64,000 bases of DNA, taken from assembly GCA_002692965.1 (NCBI GenBank), contig NZNC01000025.1, forward strand, positions 1 through 64,000, given 5' to 3'. The notes below the pieces were generated by a model. That model was given only the letters and a program-made list of their open reading frames with translations, was not told where the DNA came from and searched no databases. Both the position numbers and the translations under genes were made by a program. Below, piece after piece: positions 1 through 10,605 of this stretch. The DNA is from Haliea sp. (GTDB lineage: Bacteria > Pseudomonadota > Gammaproteobacteria > Pseudomonadales > Halieaceae). How positions within the stretch are numbered: position 1 is the first letter of the stretch; every line of letters begins with the position of its first letter.

Positions 1-98
1 AGAGAGCTATCGACTGAGACAGAAAACGACCGGTTAGACCAAACCGGGTGGGTCAATTTTATTGGCCAAAAGTGGGTCAAAGTAAATGGCCATTGACA
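1..98 (+). mobile_element. right end of an IS21-family insertion sequence (partial)
   Basis: Bases 47-98 carry the repeated terminal motifs typical of IS21-family elements. GTGGGTCAA occurs at 49-57 and again at 72-80, each followed by an AT-rich ATTGGCC or AATGGCC block, and the stretch ends TTGACA, the complement of the usual TGTCAA tip. The end falls at about base 98, exactly where an interrupted GGDEF reading frame resumes. Upstream, bases 2-37 read as the tail of an IstB-like protein. A small inverted repeat (CCGGTT 30-35, AACCGG 42-47) lies between that stop codon and the terminal repeats. The rest of the element lies outside the window, so neither the other end nor the target duplication can be seen. 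The family assignment rests on the repeat pattern and is from memory of the family. Confidence 0.7.
2..37 (+). CDS. istB: IstB-like transposition helper, last 11 codons
   Basis: Frame 2 reads ESYRLRQKTTG and stops at the TAG at 35-37. A SYRLR-type ending close to the right terminal repeats is common in IstB, the AAA+ ATPase that assists the IstA transposase of IS21-family elements. Only the C-terminus is inside the window, so the catalytic parts cannot be checked. The call depends mainly on the IS21-type end just downstream. Confidence 0.5.
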   Translation, partial: ESYRLRQKTTG

Positions 99-522
99 CC
101 TGACTCTGGTACTGGCGGATCTGGACTTTTTCAAGCGGATAAATGACCGCTACGGTCACAGTGTCGGGGATCGCACTTTGGTACATTTTGCCCGGACCCT
201 GGCCCGTTGCCTGCGCAGCGAGGAAGTCTCCGCCCGTATCGGCGGCGAGGAGTTCGCCGTCTTGCTGGCGGGGGAGGAGGCCGATGCCTGCACCCTGATC
301 GACCGGCTTCGCGAGGCCATGCGTGCACATCCTCTCGAGGAGGGTGGTAGCAGGATTCTGCTGACAGCCAGCTTTGGTGTTGCCCAACGCTCGGGCGAGG
401 AGTCGGTAGAGACCCTGCTAATGCGGGCTGACGAAGCGCTCTACCGGGCCAAGGGTGCGGGCCGCGATACGCTGGTAATCGCGCCCGGTCCGGCGCCGCC
501 GAGGATGGTGTCGCGGGCCTGA
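99..522 (+). pseudogene. GGDEF-domain diguanylate cyclase, 5' end lost to IS insertion
   Basis: From base 97 the frame is open to the TGA at 520-522. It reads the second half of a GGDEF domain: LADLDFFKRINDRYGH (metal- and substrate-binding strand), GD.TL, and the active-site motif RIGGEEF, which would make cyclic di-GMP from two GTP. The inhibitory I-site is degenerate: RSEE stands where RxxD is expected, five residues before GGEEF. The normal N-terminal part of the domain and any sensor domain are missing, and an in-frame TGA at 94-96 lies inside the IS end. A GTG at about 178 could start a 114-residue fragment, but it would lack the DxD-type metal aspartate. The gene is most likely inactive. 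Confidence 0.75.
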
Positions 523-597
523 AATGTTCATACTCTGCTGTGACCTGCCCGAAACAGGCCGCAATCATAACCATAAAACCCGCGACGGGAGCCATCA

Positions 598-1797
598 ATG
601 TCATTCCGCAAGCTCAAGCACGCCACCAACCTTTTCCTGATGAAAACCCTGGCCGGGCTGGGGCCCAGCCCGGCCTACATGGCCTATACCGGCAGCGGCA
701 GCGCCGCCGAGCTGTGCCGCCACATTGCCCGCAGTGGCGTGCGCAAGCTCCTCGTGGTGACCGACCGACCTCTGCGCGAGCTTGGCGTCGTGGACGCCGC
801 GACGGCCGGTTTCGCCGACAGTGCGGTGGAGCTGGCATTCTACGACGGGGTGGAGCCCAACCCCACCTATGCCCAGGTTGCCGAGGGCCGGGCAGTGATG
901 CTGGACCAGGGCTGCGAGGCGGTTCTGGCCGTGGGCGGTGGCTCCTCGATTGATGCGGCCAAGATCATCGCGGCATCCGCCAGCAGCACCGAGGATCCCA
1001 CCGGCTGGGTGGGCTTTGGCAAGGTTCGGCACGAGGTGCCGAGGATCTATGCCATCCCCACCACCTCTGGCACGGGCTCCGAGGCCACCATGGGCTCGGT
1101 CATCTCAGACAATGTTACCCATGAAAAAGGGATTATTTCCGGTGCCGGTCTGCTGCCTTCAGCGGTGGCGCTGGACTCCGACCTCCTGCTGGGCATGCCC
1201 CCGGCGATTACCGCGGCGACCGGCATGGATGCGCTCACCCATGCGATAGAGGCCTATATCTGTGTCTGGGACCGCGGTACGCGCAAGGAGCACGCCGCGA
1301 TGGCGACCCGCATGATCTTCCGGAATCTGCGCGATGCCGTCGCCGACGGCAGTAACCGCGAGGCGCGTCAGTCCATGGCCCTGGCGGCCTACTATGCCGG
1401 CATCGCCATCAACCAGGTGAACGTCGGCAATGTCCACGCCATCGCCCATCAGCTGGGAGGCAAGTACGGGATCCCCCACGGTCTGGCCAATGCCCTGGTG
1501 CTGCCACATGTGCTGGAGTATTGCCGCGACGCGGCGCGCACCGCGCTGGCCGAACTGGCGGATCTTGCAGGTATTGGCCAGCCGGGAGAGTCTGAAGACA
1601 GCCTGGCGGGCAAGTTTATCGAGGCAGTCATACGGCTGCGGTCTGATGTCGGTATTCCCGACAAGGCGGAGTCGCTGCGGGCCGAAGACTATGACTACCT
1701 CACCGATCTGGCGCTCAAGGAGTGCGAGGGTTACCCCGTGCCAAAACTGCTGGAACGGGAGCCGACCCTGGCGATACTGCGGGCCATCACCCCCTGA
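598..1797 (+). CDS. iron-containing alcohol dehydrogenase
   Basis: This 399-residue protein belongs to the group III, metal-dependent alcohol dehydrogenase family, which interconverts alcohols and aldehydes or ketones with NAD(P)H. The nucleotide-binding GGGSSID lies near residue 110 and the PTTSGTGSEAT signature near 152. Metal ligands are supplied by the GMDALTHAIEAY segment (Asp and His) and by HAIAHQLGG and GIPHGLANA further on. The length is normal for the family. The start is the ATG preceded by GGGAG. The gene stands alone between the broken GGDEF gene and the convergent edd. The substrate cannot be deduced; the family includes enzymes for 1,3-propanediol, lactaldehyde, methanol and short-chain alcohols. 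Confidence 0.9.
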   Translation: MSFRKLKHATNLFLMKTLAGLGPSPAYMAYTGSGSAAELCRHIARSGVRKLLVVTDRPLRELGVVDAATAGFADSAVELAFYDGVEPNPTYAQVAEGRAVMLDQGCEAVLAVGGGSSIDAAKIIAASASSTEDPTGWVGFGKVRHEVPRIYAIPTTSGTGSEATMGSVISDNVTHEKGIISGAGLLPSAVALDSDLLLGMPPAITAATGMDALTHAIEAYICVWDRGTRKEHAAMATRMIFRNLRDAVADGSNREARQSMALAAYYAGIAINQVNVGNVHAIAHQLGGKYGIPHGLANALVLPHVLEYCRDAARTALAELADLAGIGQPGESEDSLAGKFIEAVIRLRSDVGIPDKAESLRAEDYDYLTDLALKECEGYPVPKLLEREPTLAILRAITP

Positions 1798-1833
1798 GGG
1801 AGGTCACGTTCCTCCACAACCAAGGGGTGACCG

Positions 1834-1855
1834 GGCCAACCACCGGTGGTTGGCC
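1834..1855. terminator. 22-bp perfect palindrome between convergent genes
   Basis: Two 11-base arms, GGCCAACCACC and GGTGGTTGGCC, abut exactly between the 3' ends of the alcohol dehydrogenase and edd. As RNA it would fold as a 9-bp stem with a CCGG loop in either direction. Neither side has a run of T, so it is either a Rho-independent terminator lacking the U tract or an RNA-end stabilising hairpin. Confidence 0.5.
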
Positions 1856-1871
1856 AGCCCTTGCCAATCGT

Positions 1872-3692
<1,821 letters not shown>

Positions 3693-3693
3693 G

Positions 3694-4374
3694 TCAGGGA
3701 GACCACCAGATGTGCAGGGGGGTATGTGTCTGCTGCAGGACCTGTGCCACCGGCAGCTTGAGTTCGGTGGCGTCGTCCAGCACTGTGCGCTTGTCGGTGC
3801 CGGTCAGGTGCAGATGGATGTTGCGGCTGTCCAGTACCGCGGCGAGGGTCAGGGTAACACGCGCCTGGGGAACCGAGGCCGGGCGGGTGGCGGCCACGCG
3901 CTGCTGGCTTTCCGCGTCCAGCAGGCTGGCCAGGTTGTCTGCCCCGGGGAACCAGGACGCGGTGTGGCCGTCTGCGCCCATGCCCAGCACCACTGCGGTG
4001 AAGGGGCGCGGCAGGCCGGCCAGCATGGCCTCCAAGGCCGGCAGGGCGGATTCCGGGCTGTGCTGCGGCCGCAGTAACGGATACAGCTGTGCGGCCGCAG
4101 CTGGGCCCTGCAAGAGGCATTCGCGCAACAGGTGCTCATTGGCCTCCGGGCTGTCCGGGGCCACCCAGCGTTCATCCACCAGCGTGATATCCACGCGCTG
4201 CCAGTCCAGGTCGTGCCGTGACAGTTGCTGCAGCATGCCGCGCGGCGTGCTGCCGCCCGACAGTGCCAGCGAGACACGGGGCTGCTGTGCCAGATCCACG
4301 CGCAGGGCTGCGGCGACAGTGCGTGCGAGGGCCTGGTCGAGTTCTACCCTGTGGCTGAAGTCGTGCTTGCGCAT
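3694..4374 (-). CDS. pgl: 6-phosphogluconolactonase
   Basis: Pgl hydrolyses 6-phosphogluconolactone, the product of Zwf, to 6-phosphogluconate in the cytoplasm. The 226-residue protein has the NagB/Pgl-type fold signatures: [13 protein letters not shown] near residue 38 binds phosphate, [11 protein letters not shown] lies near 65, and [14 protein letters not shown] near 133 is the family hallmark with the catalytic His. The length is typical of the DevB type. It sits between zwf (8-base gap) and edd (1-base gap), and that position supports the assignment fully. No promoter is visible in front of it. Confidence 0.96.
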   Translation of the reverse strand: MRKHDFSHRVELDQALARTVAAALRVDLAQQPRVSLALSGGSTPRGMLQQLSRHDLDWQRVDITLVDERWVAPDSPEANEHLLRECLLQGPAAAAQLYPLLRPQHSPESALPALEAMLAGLPRPFTAVVLGMGADGHTASWFPGADNLASLLDAESQQRVAATRPASVPQARVTLTLAAVLDSRNIHLHLTGTDKRTVLDDATELKLPVAQVLQQTHTPLHIWWSP

Positions 4375-4382
4375 TGGCCTCC

Positions 4383-5837
4383 CTATTCGTACCAGTTGCG
4401 TCCATCCACCGCCACCAGCGCGGTGGCAGCGGAGGGCCCCATGGTGCCGGCGTTATAGGGCTTCACGGGCTGCCCGGTTTCCTCCCAGGCGGCGATGATG
4501 GAGTCCACCCAGCGCCAGGCGGTTTCCACTTCGTCGCCGCGCATGAACAGGGTCTGGTCGCCGTTGATGGCATCCAGCAGCAGGCGCTCATAGGCATCGT
4601 AGCTGTGGTCCCTCTGCCAGGCGTCCTCCGTCAAGTGCAGCTCCACCGGCTGCAGGCGCAACTTGCGGGTCAGCCCCGGCTTCTTGTTCAGCGTGTGCAG
4701 ACTGATGGTTTCCTCCGGTTGCAGGCGAATGACCAGTTTGTTGCTCAGCTCGTTGGGGTCGTTGGCAAACAGGGAGAAGGGAGGGCGGCGGAATTCGATG
4801 ACGATTTCCGAGTAGCGCCGGCTCATGCGCTTGCCGGTGCGCAGGTAGAAGGGAACACCGGCCCAGCGCCAGTTGTCGATATGGGCGCGCAGGGCGACGA
4901 AGGTCTCGGTATTCGAGGCCTGCTCAAAGTCGGCCTCCTCGAGGAAGCCCCTGACGGCCTGACCATCCACCGCCCCGGCGTCATAGCGGCCACGCACACT
5001 GCAGGCCTTGATGGTTGCCGCGGTAATCGGCTGCAAACAGCGCAGCACCTTGACCTTCTCATCGCGGATCGCCCAGGGGTCCAGGCTGCTCGGCGGCTCC
5101 ATGGCGACCATCGACAGCACCTGCAGCAAGTGGTTCTGCACCATGTCGCGCAGGGCGCCGGTGTGGGCGTAGTAGTCACCGCGTCCCTCCACGCCGATGG
5201 ACTCCGCGACGGTAATCTGTACGTTGTCGACGAAGCTGTTGTTCCACAGCGGCTGCAACAGGGGGTTTCCGAAGCGCACCGCCAGCAGGTTCTGCACGGT
5301 TTCCTTGCCGAGGTAGTGGTCGATGCGGAAGGTGGCTTCCTCCGGGAACACCTCGCCAACACGGCGGTGGATGTCGCGACAGGAGGTCAGGTCGTGCCCC
5401 AGGGGTTTTTCCAGCACCACGCGACTCTGCGGGCTGACGCAGCCGGCCTCTTGCAGGTGTGCACAGATATCGCCGTAGAGGGCGGGCAGGGTGGCCAGGT
5501 AAAACAGGCGGAGCGGGGCTGCGGCGGTATCCAGCAGCTCACCCAGGGACTGGTAGTGTGGGGCTTCGGCGGCGTCCAGGGTATGGTAGTGGAGGTGCTG
5601 GCAGAAGCTTTCCCAGACGGCGCTGTCCCAGTCTTCGGTGGGGACAAAACGCCGGGTATTGGCATGCGCTTCGCTGAGAAAGGTCTCGCGATCCTTTTCC
5701 GCGCGGCCGGTTGCCACGATGCGCCGCAGGTCATCCGCGAGGCCGTGGCGATGCAGCTGGTATAGGGCCGGGAGCAGTTTTCGGGTGGAGAGGTCACCCG
5801 TGCCGCCAAAGATCACCAGGTCTACCTGCTCCGCCAT
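4383..5837 (-). CDS. zwf: glucose-6-phosphate 1-dehydrogenase
   Basis: Zwf oxidises glucose-6-phosphate to the lactone and yields NADPH (or NADH in some relatives). The 484-residue length is standard. The N-terminal GGTGDLSTRKL is the dinucleotide-binding motif, and RIDHYLGKE near residue 174 contains the catalytic His and substrate-binding Lys. A strong Shine-Dalgarno AGGAGG stands 7 bases before the ATG. The stop of the upstream MBL gene is only 13 bases away, so the gene is probably cotranscribed with it. With pgl and edd directly downstream it forms the oxidative entry to the Entner-Doudoroff route. Confidence 0.97.
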   Translation of the reverse strand: MAEQVDLVIFGGTGDLSTRKLLPALYQLHRHGLADDLRRIVATGRAEKDRETFLSEAHANTRRFVPTEDWDSAVWESFCQHLHYHTLDAAEAPHYQSLGELLDTAAAPLRLFYLATLPALYGDICAHLQEAGCVSPQSRVVLEKPLGHDLTSCRDIHRRVGEVFPEEATFRIDHYLGKETVQNLLAVRFGNPLLQPLWNNSFVDNVQITVAESIGVEGRGDYYAHTGALRDMVQNHLLQVLSMVAMEPPSSLDPWAIRDEKVKVLRCLQPITAATIKACSVRGRYDAGAVDGQAVRGFLEEADFEQASNTETFVALRAHIDNWRWAGVPFYLRTGKRMSRRYSEIVIEFRRPPFSLFANDPNELSNKLVIRLQPEETISLHTLNKKPGLTRKLRLQPVELHLTEDAWQRDHSYDAYERLLLDAINGDQTLFMRGDEVETAWRWVDSIIAAWEETGQPVKPYNAGTMGPSAATALVAVDGRNWYE

Positions 5838-5850
5838 ATTGTGCCTCCTG

Positions 5851-6927
5851 CTAGTCGTAGGCGATCGAGTCCGCCTGTTGCCGGTACCAGTCTACACCCT
5901 GGGCATCGGTCTCCCGGGTCACCTGTTGTCGCTTGCGCAGACAGTTCAGGTGCGCCAGGGTCTCGCCGGTCGCCAGCATCAGGTGACCCTCGGTGATTTC
6001 CCGCTTGAACAGGGCCGGGAAGCAATCCACCACGCGCCTGGGCTCGGTGAGATAGTCGTAGAGCTGGTTCAGCTCGCGCTTGTGGGTCTCGATCAGCTGG
6101 GTCAGGCGCACGTGCAGACCACGGAAAGGGGCCTCATGGGCGGGCAGTACCAACAGATCGTCGGGGAGAATCTCGCGAATGCGGCCGCAGGACTGGATCC
6201 ACTCCTGCAGGGGGTCGCTCTCGGGCTCGGTGGGAAACACGCTGACATTGGGCGTGATCCGCGGCAACACCTGGTCCCCCGAGATCAGCAGCTTCAGCGC
6301 CGGACAGTAGAGGCAGGCGTGCTCCGGAGAGTGTCCACTGCCTACAATCACCTGCCAGTAGCGGCCGCCGATGGTCAGGGTCTCGCGGTCCTTGATGCGC
6401 CGGAAACTGTCAGGCAGCCGATACACCGCGCGGCCAAAGCCACCGAACATTTCCCGGTAGGCATCCAGCTGCTCCTCGGTAAACCCCGCCGCACGGTAGT
6501 GGCGCAGGGCCACCTCGGGTGCCGGTCGCCCGGTGTCCCCGACCAGGGAACGGCACATGAGGAATTCCTCGCGGGTCATCCAGAGTGTGGCGCCGAAGCG
6601 CTCGCACAGCCAGCCCGCGAGACCGATGTGATCGGGGTGCATGTGGGTGCAGATCACCCGGGTGACCGGTTTGCCCTGGAGAAAGCCCTCGAACAGGTTT
6701 TCCCACACCTCGCGGGATTTGGGCAGGTCCAGGCAGGTATCCACCACGGTCCAGCCCTCGCCATCCTCGAGCAGCCAGATGTTGATGTGGTCCAGGGACA
6801 TGGGCATGGGGAAGCGCACCCAGTAGACGCCTTCGGCGATCTTCTCGGGAACGCCGTGCTCGGGGTTGGCCTTGCGCGACCAGGGGTAGACGAGGCCGCG
6901 CCAGGTTTCGGGATTGGGTGTCAGCAT
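5851..6927 (-). CDS. MBL-fold metallohydrolase
   Basis: This 358-residue protein has a metallo-beta-lactamase fold. The metal-binding signature THMHPDHIGLAG lies near residue 113, further ligands are in GSGHSPEHACLY near 216 and SGDQVL near 233, and there is a late PAHEAPF. A C-terminal extension after about residue 270 resembles the winged-helix tail of the glyoxalase II-like/LACTB2 subgroup. The substrate is unknown; thioester or lactone hydrolysis would fit the neighbours. It lies 13 bases upstream of zwf and 91 bases downstream of an acyl-CoA ligase on the same strand, so it may belong to either unit. Confidence 0.85.
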   Translation of the reverse strand: MLTPNPETWRGLVYPWSRKANPEHGVPEKIAEGVYWVRFPMPMSLDHINIWLLEDGEGWTVVDTCLDLPKSREVWENLFEGFLQGKPVTRVICTHMHPDHIGLAGWLCERFGATLWMTREEFLMCRSLVGDTGRPAPEVALRHYRAAGFTEEQLDAYREMFGGFGRAVYRLPDSFRRIKDRETLTIGGRYWQVIVGSGHSPEHACLYCPALKLLISGDQVLPRITPNVSVFPTEPESDPLQEWIQSCGRIREILPDDLLVLPAHEAPFRGLHVRLTQLIETHKRELNQLYDYLTEPRRVVDCFPALFKREITEGHLMLATGETLAHLNCLRKRQQVTRETDAQGVDWYRQQADSIAYD

Positions 6928-7018
6928 GCGGGGTCCAGAACAGCTCGGAAACCCCCAATGATCGGCGTTGGCCGGGTGAATGTCCAGCGGGAGGTGGGTT
7001 GTGCCTGCTCCAGCTGTT

Positions 7019-8599
7019 TCAGTTGACCCCCCTTGCCTGGTCCCCCCAATAGCGGGCTTTCACCGCCTTCTTGTCCGGCTTGCCCACCGGGGTGAGGGGA
7101 ATGGCGTCGACAAAATCCACGCTCTTTGGCGTCTGCACTGAACCTTTGGCTTCCTTCACGGCCTGCTGCAGTTCCGCCGCCAGGCTGTCGTCCGCCTCGA
7201 TGCCGCTTTTCACCACCACCACCGCCTTGACCGCTTCCCCCCAGCGCTCGTCGGGCACGCCGACCACGACCACCTGTTGCACGGCCGGGTGACGGGAGAG
7301 AACATCCTCGACTTCCCGCGGGTAGACGTTGAAGCCGCCGCTGACAATCATGTCCTTGGTGCGGTCGACAATGTACAGAAAGCCGTCTTCGTCCAGGCGG
7401 CCAACATCGCCGGTGTGCAGCCAGCCGCCGGCGAAGGTTTCGGCAGTCACCTCGGGCAGGTCCTTGTAGCCGCTCATGACCAGGGGGCCGCGCACGCAGA
7501 TCTCGCCGGCCTCCCCGCGGGGCACTGGCTTGCCGTCCGCGTCCAGCAGGGCAAAATGGATCCAGGGGGTCGGGCGGCCGCAGGAGGAGAGCCGCTCGGG
7601 TTTTGCCAGGTCGTGATCGCCACGGCGCAGATTGGCAATCACCATGGGCGCTTCGGACTGGCCGTAGAACTGGTAGAACACCTGCCCCCAGCGTTCGATG
7701 CCTTCCTGCAGGCGGGATGGGCTCATCGGCGAGGCGCCGTAGAAAACGGTTTCCAGGCTGGACAGGTCGGCGCTCTGGCTGCGCGGATGGTCAAGCAGGT
7801 AGTAAAGCATGACCGGGACCAGCATGGTGGCGGTAATGCGATGCTCCTCCACCATGTCATAAAAGTCATCCGGGCTGAAGCCCTGCATCACATAGAAGGC
7901 GCCGCCTTTCTGCAGTACCGGAATGAAAAAGGCCGCCGCCGCATGGGACAGGGGCGTGGCAATCAACATGCGCAGCTCGTCGGGGAATTCCCACTCGGCC
8001 ATCTGGATCGCGGTCATCGCCGCGGTGACCCGGTAGCTGCTCATCACGCCCTTGGGCTTGCCGGTAGTGCCGCCGGTGAAATTGATCGAGGAGATGTCCT
8101 CCGGGTTTACCTCCGGTGCCACCAGCGGAGCGGGCTGGAAGCTGTCCGCCAGGGCCAGGTAGTCGGTGCCCTGTTCGCAGGGACCAAAGCCCAGCAAGTG
8201 TTTCAGACGCGGCACCCGGGTCTGCAGCGCTGCGGCCAGCTCGGCGAAGGGGCCGGGGTCGAAGACCAGGGCGTCGATTTCCGCGGCTTCCAGGACATAG
8301 GCGTGATCGTCGATCGAGCCCAGGGGATGTAGCGGGGTGCCGCAGCAGCCGGCCAGCTGCATCGCGGCGATGTTGGCGAGTACCTCTGGGCGGTTGCCGG
8401 AAATCACCGCCACCCGGCTGCCCCTGCCCAGGCCCAGGGACTGCAATGCCTGCACCATCTGGCTGGTGCGCTCGCGCACATCGCGATAGCTAGCGACCTT
8501 GTCGCCGAGGAACAGGCAGGGCTCGTCGTGGTAGCGGTTTAGGCCCTCGATCAGGAGGTGGGGCATCAGTGGGGGGTGATAGAGGCTCTGGTCCGTCAT
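7019..8599 (-). CDS. AMP-forming acyl-CoA synthetase
   Basis: This member of the ANL superfamily activates a carboxylic acid with ATP and CoA. The chosen ATG (8597-8599) gives 526 residues beginning MTDQSLYHPP; a longer frame upstream would overlap the divergent EamA gene and has no homologous character. Motifs are FTGGTTGKPKGV (P-loop A3), FYQFYGQSEAP (A5), GWLHTGDVGRLDEDGF (A7), DRTKDMIVSGGFNVYPREVE (A8) and the catalytic Lys in TPVGKPDKKAV near the C-terminus. The sequence resembles medium/long-chain fatty acyl or aryl-CoA ligases; the substrate cannot be fixed. It is divergently arranged with the transporter gene. Confidence 0.9.
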   Translation of the reverse strand: MTDQSLYHPPLMPHLLIEGLNRYHDEPCLFLGDKVASYRDVRERTSQMVQALQSLGLGRGSRVAVISGNRPEVLANIAAMQLAGCCGTPLHPLGSIDDHAYVLEAAEIDALVFDPGPFAELAAALQTRVPRLKHLLGFGPCEQGTDYLALADSFQPAPLVAPEVNPEDISSINFTGGTTGKPKGVMSSYRVTAAMTAIQMAEWEFPDELRMLIATPLSHAAAAFFIPVLQKGGAFYVMQGFSPDDFYDMVEEHRITATMLVPVMLYYLLDHPRSQSADLSSLETVFYGASPMSPSRLQEGIERWGQVFYQFYGQSEAPMVIANLRRGDHDLAKPERLSSCGRPTPWIHFALLDADGKPVPRGEAGEICVRGPLVMSGYKDLPEVTAETFAGGWLHTGDVGRLDEDGFLYIVDRTKDMIVSGGFNVYPREVEDVLSRHPAVQQVVVVGVPDERWGEAVKAVVVVKSGIEADDSLAAELQQAVKEAKGSVQTPKSVDFVDAIPLTPVGKPDKKAVKARYWGDQARGVN

Positions 8600-8692
8600 A
8601 GCTGTTATTCTCGCTCTTTTAATCAAGGTATTTGCGGGGGAGGCCATCCCGGCGGCAACGCCACCCAGACCCGCTTGCCGCAAGGATATCCG

Positions 8693-9580
8693 ATGTCTGG
8701 CGCCGATACGCTGCGACTGTTGTTTCTCGCCTCCCTGTGGGGGTTGTCCTTCATTTTCATGCGGGTCGCCGCGCCGGAGTTCGGCCCGGTCCCGCTGATC
8801 TTCGTGCGCATGGGCCTGGGTACCCTGCTGTTGTTGCCCTTGCTGCTGCGGGGTGACTACCTGCGCCTGATCTGGCAGCACCGCTGGCCCCTGCTGGTCG
8901 TGGGGCTGGCGGCCAATGCCCTGCCTTTCTCACTGCTCGCCCTGGCGACGACGCGCCTGGAGGCGGGCTTCACCTCCCTGATCAATGCCAGCACGCCGCT
9001 GTTTACCGCGTTGCTTGGCGCTCTGTTGTTCGCGACACCGATCCTGCGCCAGCAGTACCTGGGCATGGCACTGGCCTTCGCCGGCGTGGCCATTCTCTCC
9101 GGCGACCGCCTGGACTTTTCCGCGGGCGGTGACGGCTGGTTTATTCTCGCCGCGCTCGGAGCGACCCTGAGCTACGGCTTCGCCGGCAACTACAGCCGCC
9201 TGCACCTGTCCCACCTGCCGGTGCGCGTGCAGGCCGCGGGCACCAGTGCCGGGGCCGCGTTCCTGCTGGTGCTGCCCGGACTCTGGTTCTGGCCCGCCGG
9301 CAGTTTGAGCCTTCTTGCCTGGGGCAGTGCCCTCGGCCTGGCTTTGCTGTGTACCGCCGCCGCACTGCTGGTGTATTTCGGGCTGCTCTCCAGCGCCGGT
9401 GCCACCGCCGCTTCCACCGTGACCTTCCTGGTGCCGGTGAGTGCCCTGCTGTGGGGCTATCTCCTGCTCGGGGAGACGGTCACCGTGCAGATGTGGCTGG
9501 GGATGGCGGCAACCCTGACCGGCACCGCCATCGCCACGGGCGCCCTGCGCCAGTGGCGGCGCTTGCTCAGGCCGGGCTGA
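8693..9580 (+). CDS. EamA/DMT-family transporter
   Basis: The protein has 295 residues and about ten hydrophobic segments in two homologous halves, as in the drug/metabolite transporter superfamily (EamA repeats). It starts MSGADTLRLLFLASLWGLSF; the typical LWG..F of the first helix is present. The ATG at 8693 is preceded by AAGGA. It is likely an inner-membrane exporter of a small metabolite or amino acid, but nothing shows the substrate. The 3' end overlaps the 3' end of the convergent esterase gene by 14 bases, leaving no room for a terminator between them. Confidence 0.88.
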   Translation: MSGADTLRLLFLASLWGLSFIFMRVAAPEFGPVPLIFVRMGLGTLLLLPLLLRGDYLRLIWQHRWPLLVVGLAANALPFSLLALATTRLEAGFTSLINASTPLFTALLGALLFATPILRQQYLGMALAFAGVAILSGDRLDFSAGGDGWFILAALGATLSYGFAGNYSRLHLSHLPVRVQAAGTSAGAAFLLVLPGLWFWPAGSLSLLAWGSALGLALLCTAAALLVYFGLLSSAGATAASTVTFLVPVSALLWGYLLLGETVTVQMWLGMAATLTGTAIATGALRQWRRLLRPG

Positions 9581-10523
9581 CGCAGAGGCCGCGGCGCAGG
9601 GCGTCCAGCATGTCCGCCGCCTCGCGCTGGCTCACCGCCGCAGTGGTCACCATGCTGGAACCGTGGAAGGTGCCGGGATAGCAGTGGATCTCGGTGGACA
9701 CGCCGGCGTCCAGCAGGCGCTGGGCGTAGGCCAGGCCCTCGTCCCGCAGGGGGTCGAACTCCATGACGGTCACGCAGGCCGGGGGCAAGCCCTCCAGGTT
9801 CTTCGCGCGCGCCGGGGCCGCCAGTTCGGGCACGTTATCCGCGCCGCGCTGGTATTGCTCGCCGAGGTAGAAGTCCCAGCTGCGCTGCGCGTTCTCGGTG
9901 TACCAGATGGGCGCGTCGACAAAATCCTGCATGCTCTTGGTCTGCAGGCGATCGTCGGTGACCGGAATGCCCAGGAATTGATAGCAGATGCGCGGGCCGC
10001 CCAGGTCGCGGGCCTTGATCGCGCAGACGGCGGAGAGGCAGCCACCGGCACTCTGGCCCATGACTCCGAGGCGGTTGCCGTCGATACCCAGGGTTTCCCG
10101 CTGGGCGTGGGTCCAGCAGAGGGCCGCGTAGCAGTCATCCACCGCCGCCGGGTAGGCGTGCTCGGGAGGCATGCGGTAGTCTACCGACACCACCACGATG
10201 CCCAGGGTGCGACACAGGTTCACGCACATGGCGTATTCGCTTTCCAGGTTGCCGAAAACGAAGCCGCCGCCGTGGAAGTGCATCAGGCCGGGAACGCTGC
10301 CGCTGGCATTTTCCGGCTGGTAGATGCGCACCGGGACCTGTATGTCGGTGCTGGCGCCGGGGATGTTGCGGTCCGAGATGATCACGCCGCTGGTGTCAAT
10401 CGTCGGGTTGATCTGGGCGGCCATGCCATCCATCGCTGCCCGGGCCGTCTGGTAGTCCTTGAGGTCAAGGGGGGGCAGCATGTCCAGGATGGGGCGGAGC
10501 TCAGGGTCAATGTTGTAGCGCAT
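9567..10523 (-). CDS. alpha/beta hydrolase of the hormone-sensitive lipase type
   Basis: This 318-residue esterase has the HSL-family oxyanion-hole motif HGGGFVFG near residue 91, the nucleophile elbow GQSAGG near 163, the acid residue in EFDPLRDEG and the catalytic His in YPGTFHGS. The ATG at 10521-10523 begins MRYNIDPELRP; an upstream extension would read into the nuclease promoter region and lacks homology. It is cytoplasmic, with no signal peptide. Carboxylesterase activity on short acyl esters is expected from the family. The EamA gene converges on it and the secreted nuclease gene diverges from it. Confidence 0.9.
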   Translation of the reverse strand: MRYNIDPELRPILDMLPPLDLKDYQTARAAMDGMAAQINPTIDTSGVIISDRNIPGASTDIQVPVRIYQPENASGSVPGLMHFHGGGFVFGNLESEYAMCVNLCRTLGIVVVSVDYRMPPEHAYPAAVDDCYAALCWTHAQRETLGIDGNRLGVMGQSAGGCLSAVCAIKARDLGGPRICYQFLGIPVTDDRLQTKSMQDFVDAPIWYTENAQRSWDFYLGEQYQRGADNVPELAAPARAKNLEGLPPACVTVMEFDPLRDEGLAYAQRLLDAGVSTEIHCYPGTFHGSSMVTTAAVSQREAADMLDALRRGLCVSPA

Positions 10524-10605
10524 GCGCAGTGTCCTCGGGCGATCTTGGTATTGGGTCGCCCAGCATAACGGCTGCGGCGTGACAGTGAATCGGGGAAGTA
10601 TAACT

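Noticed and set aside
4374-5765. 463-codon open frame opposite zwf
   Set aside because: It is the antisense of zwf, lacks any domain, and is an effect of GC-rich codon use.
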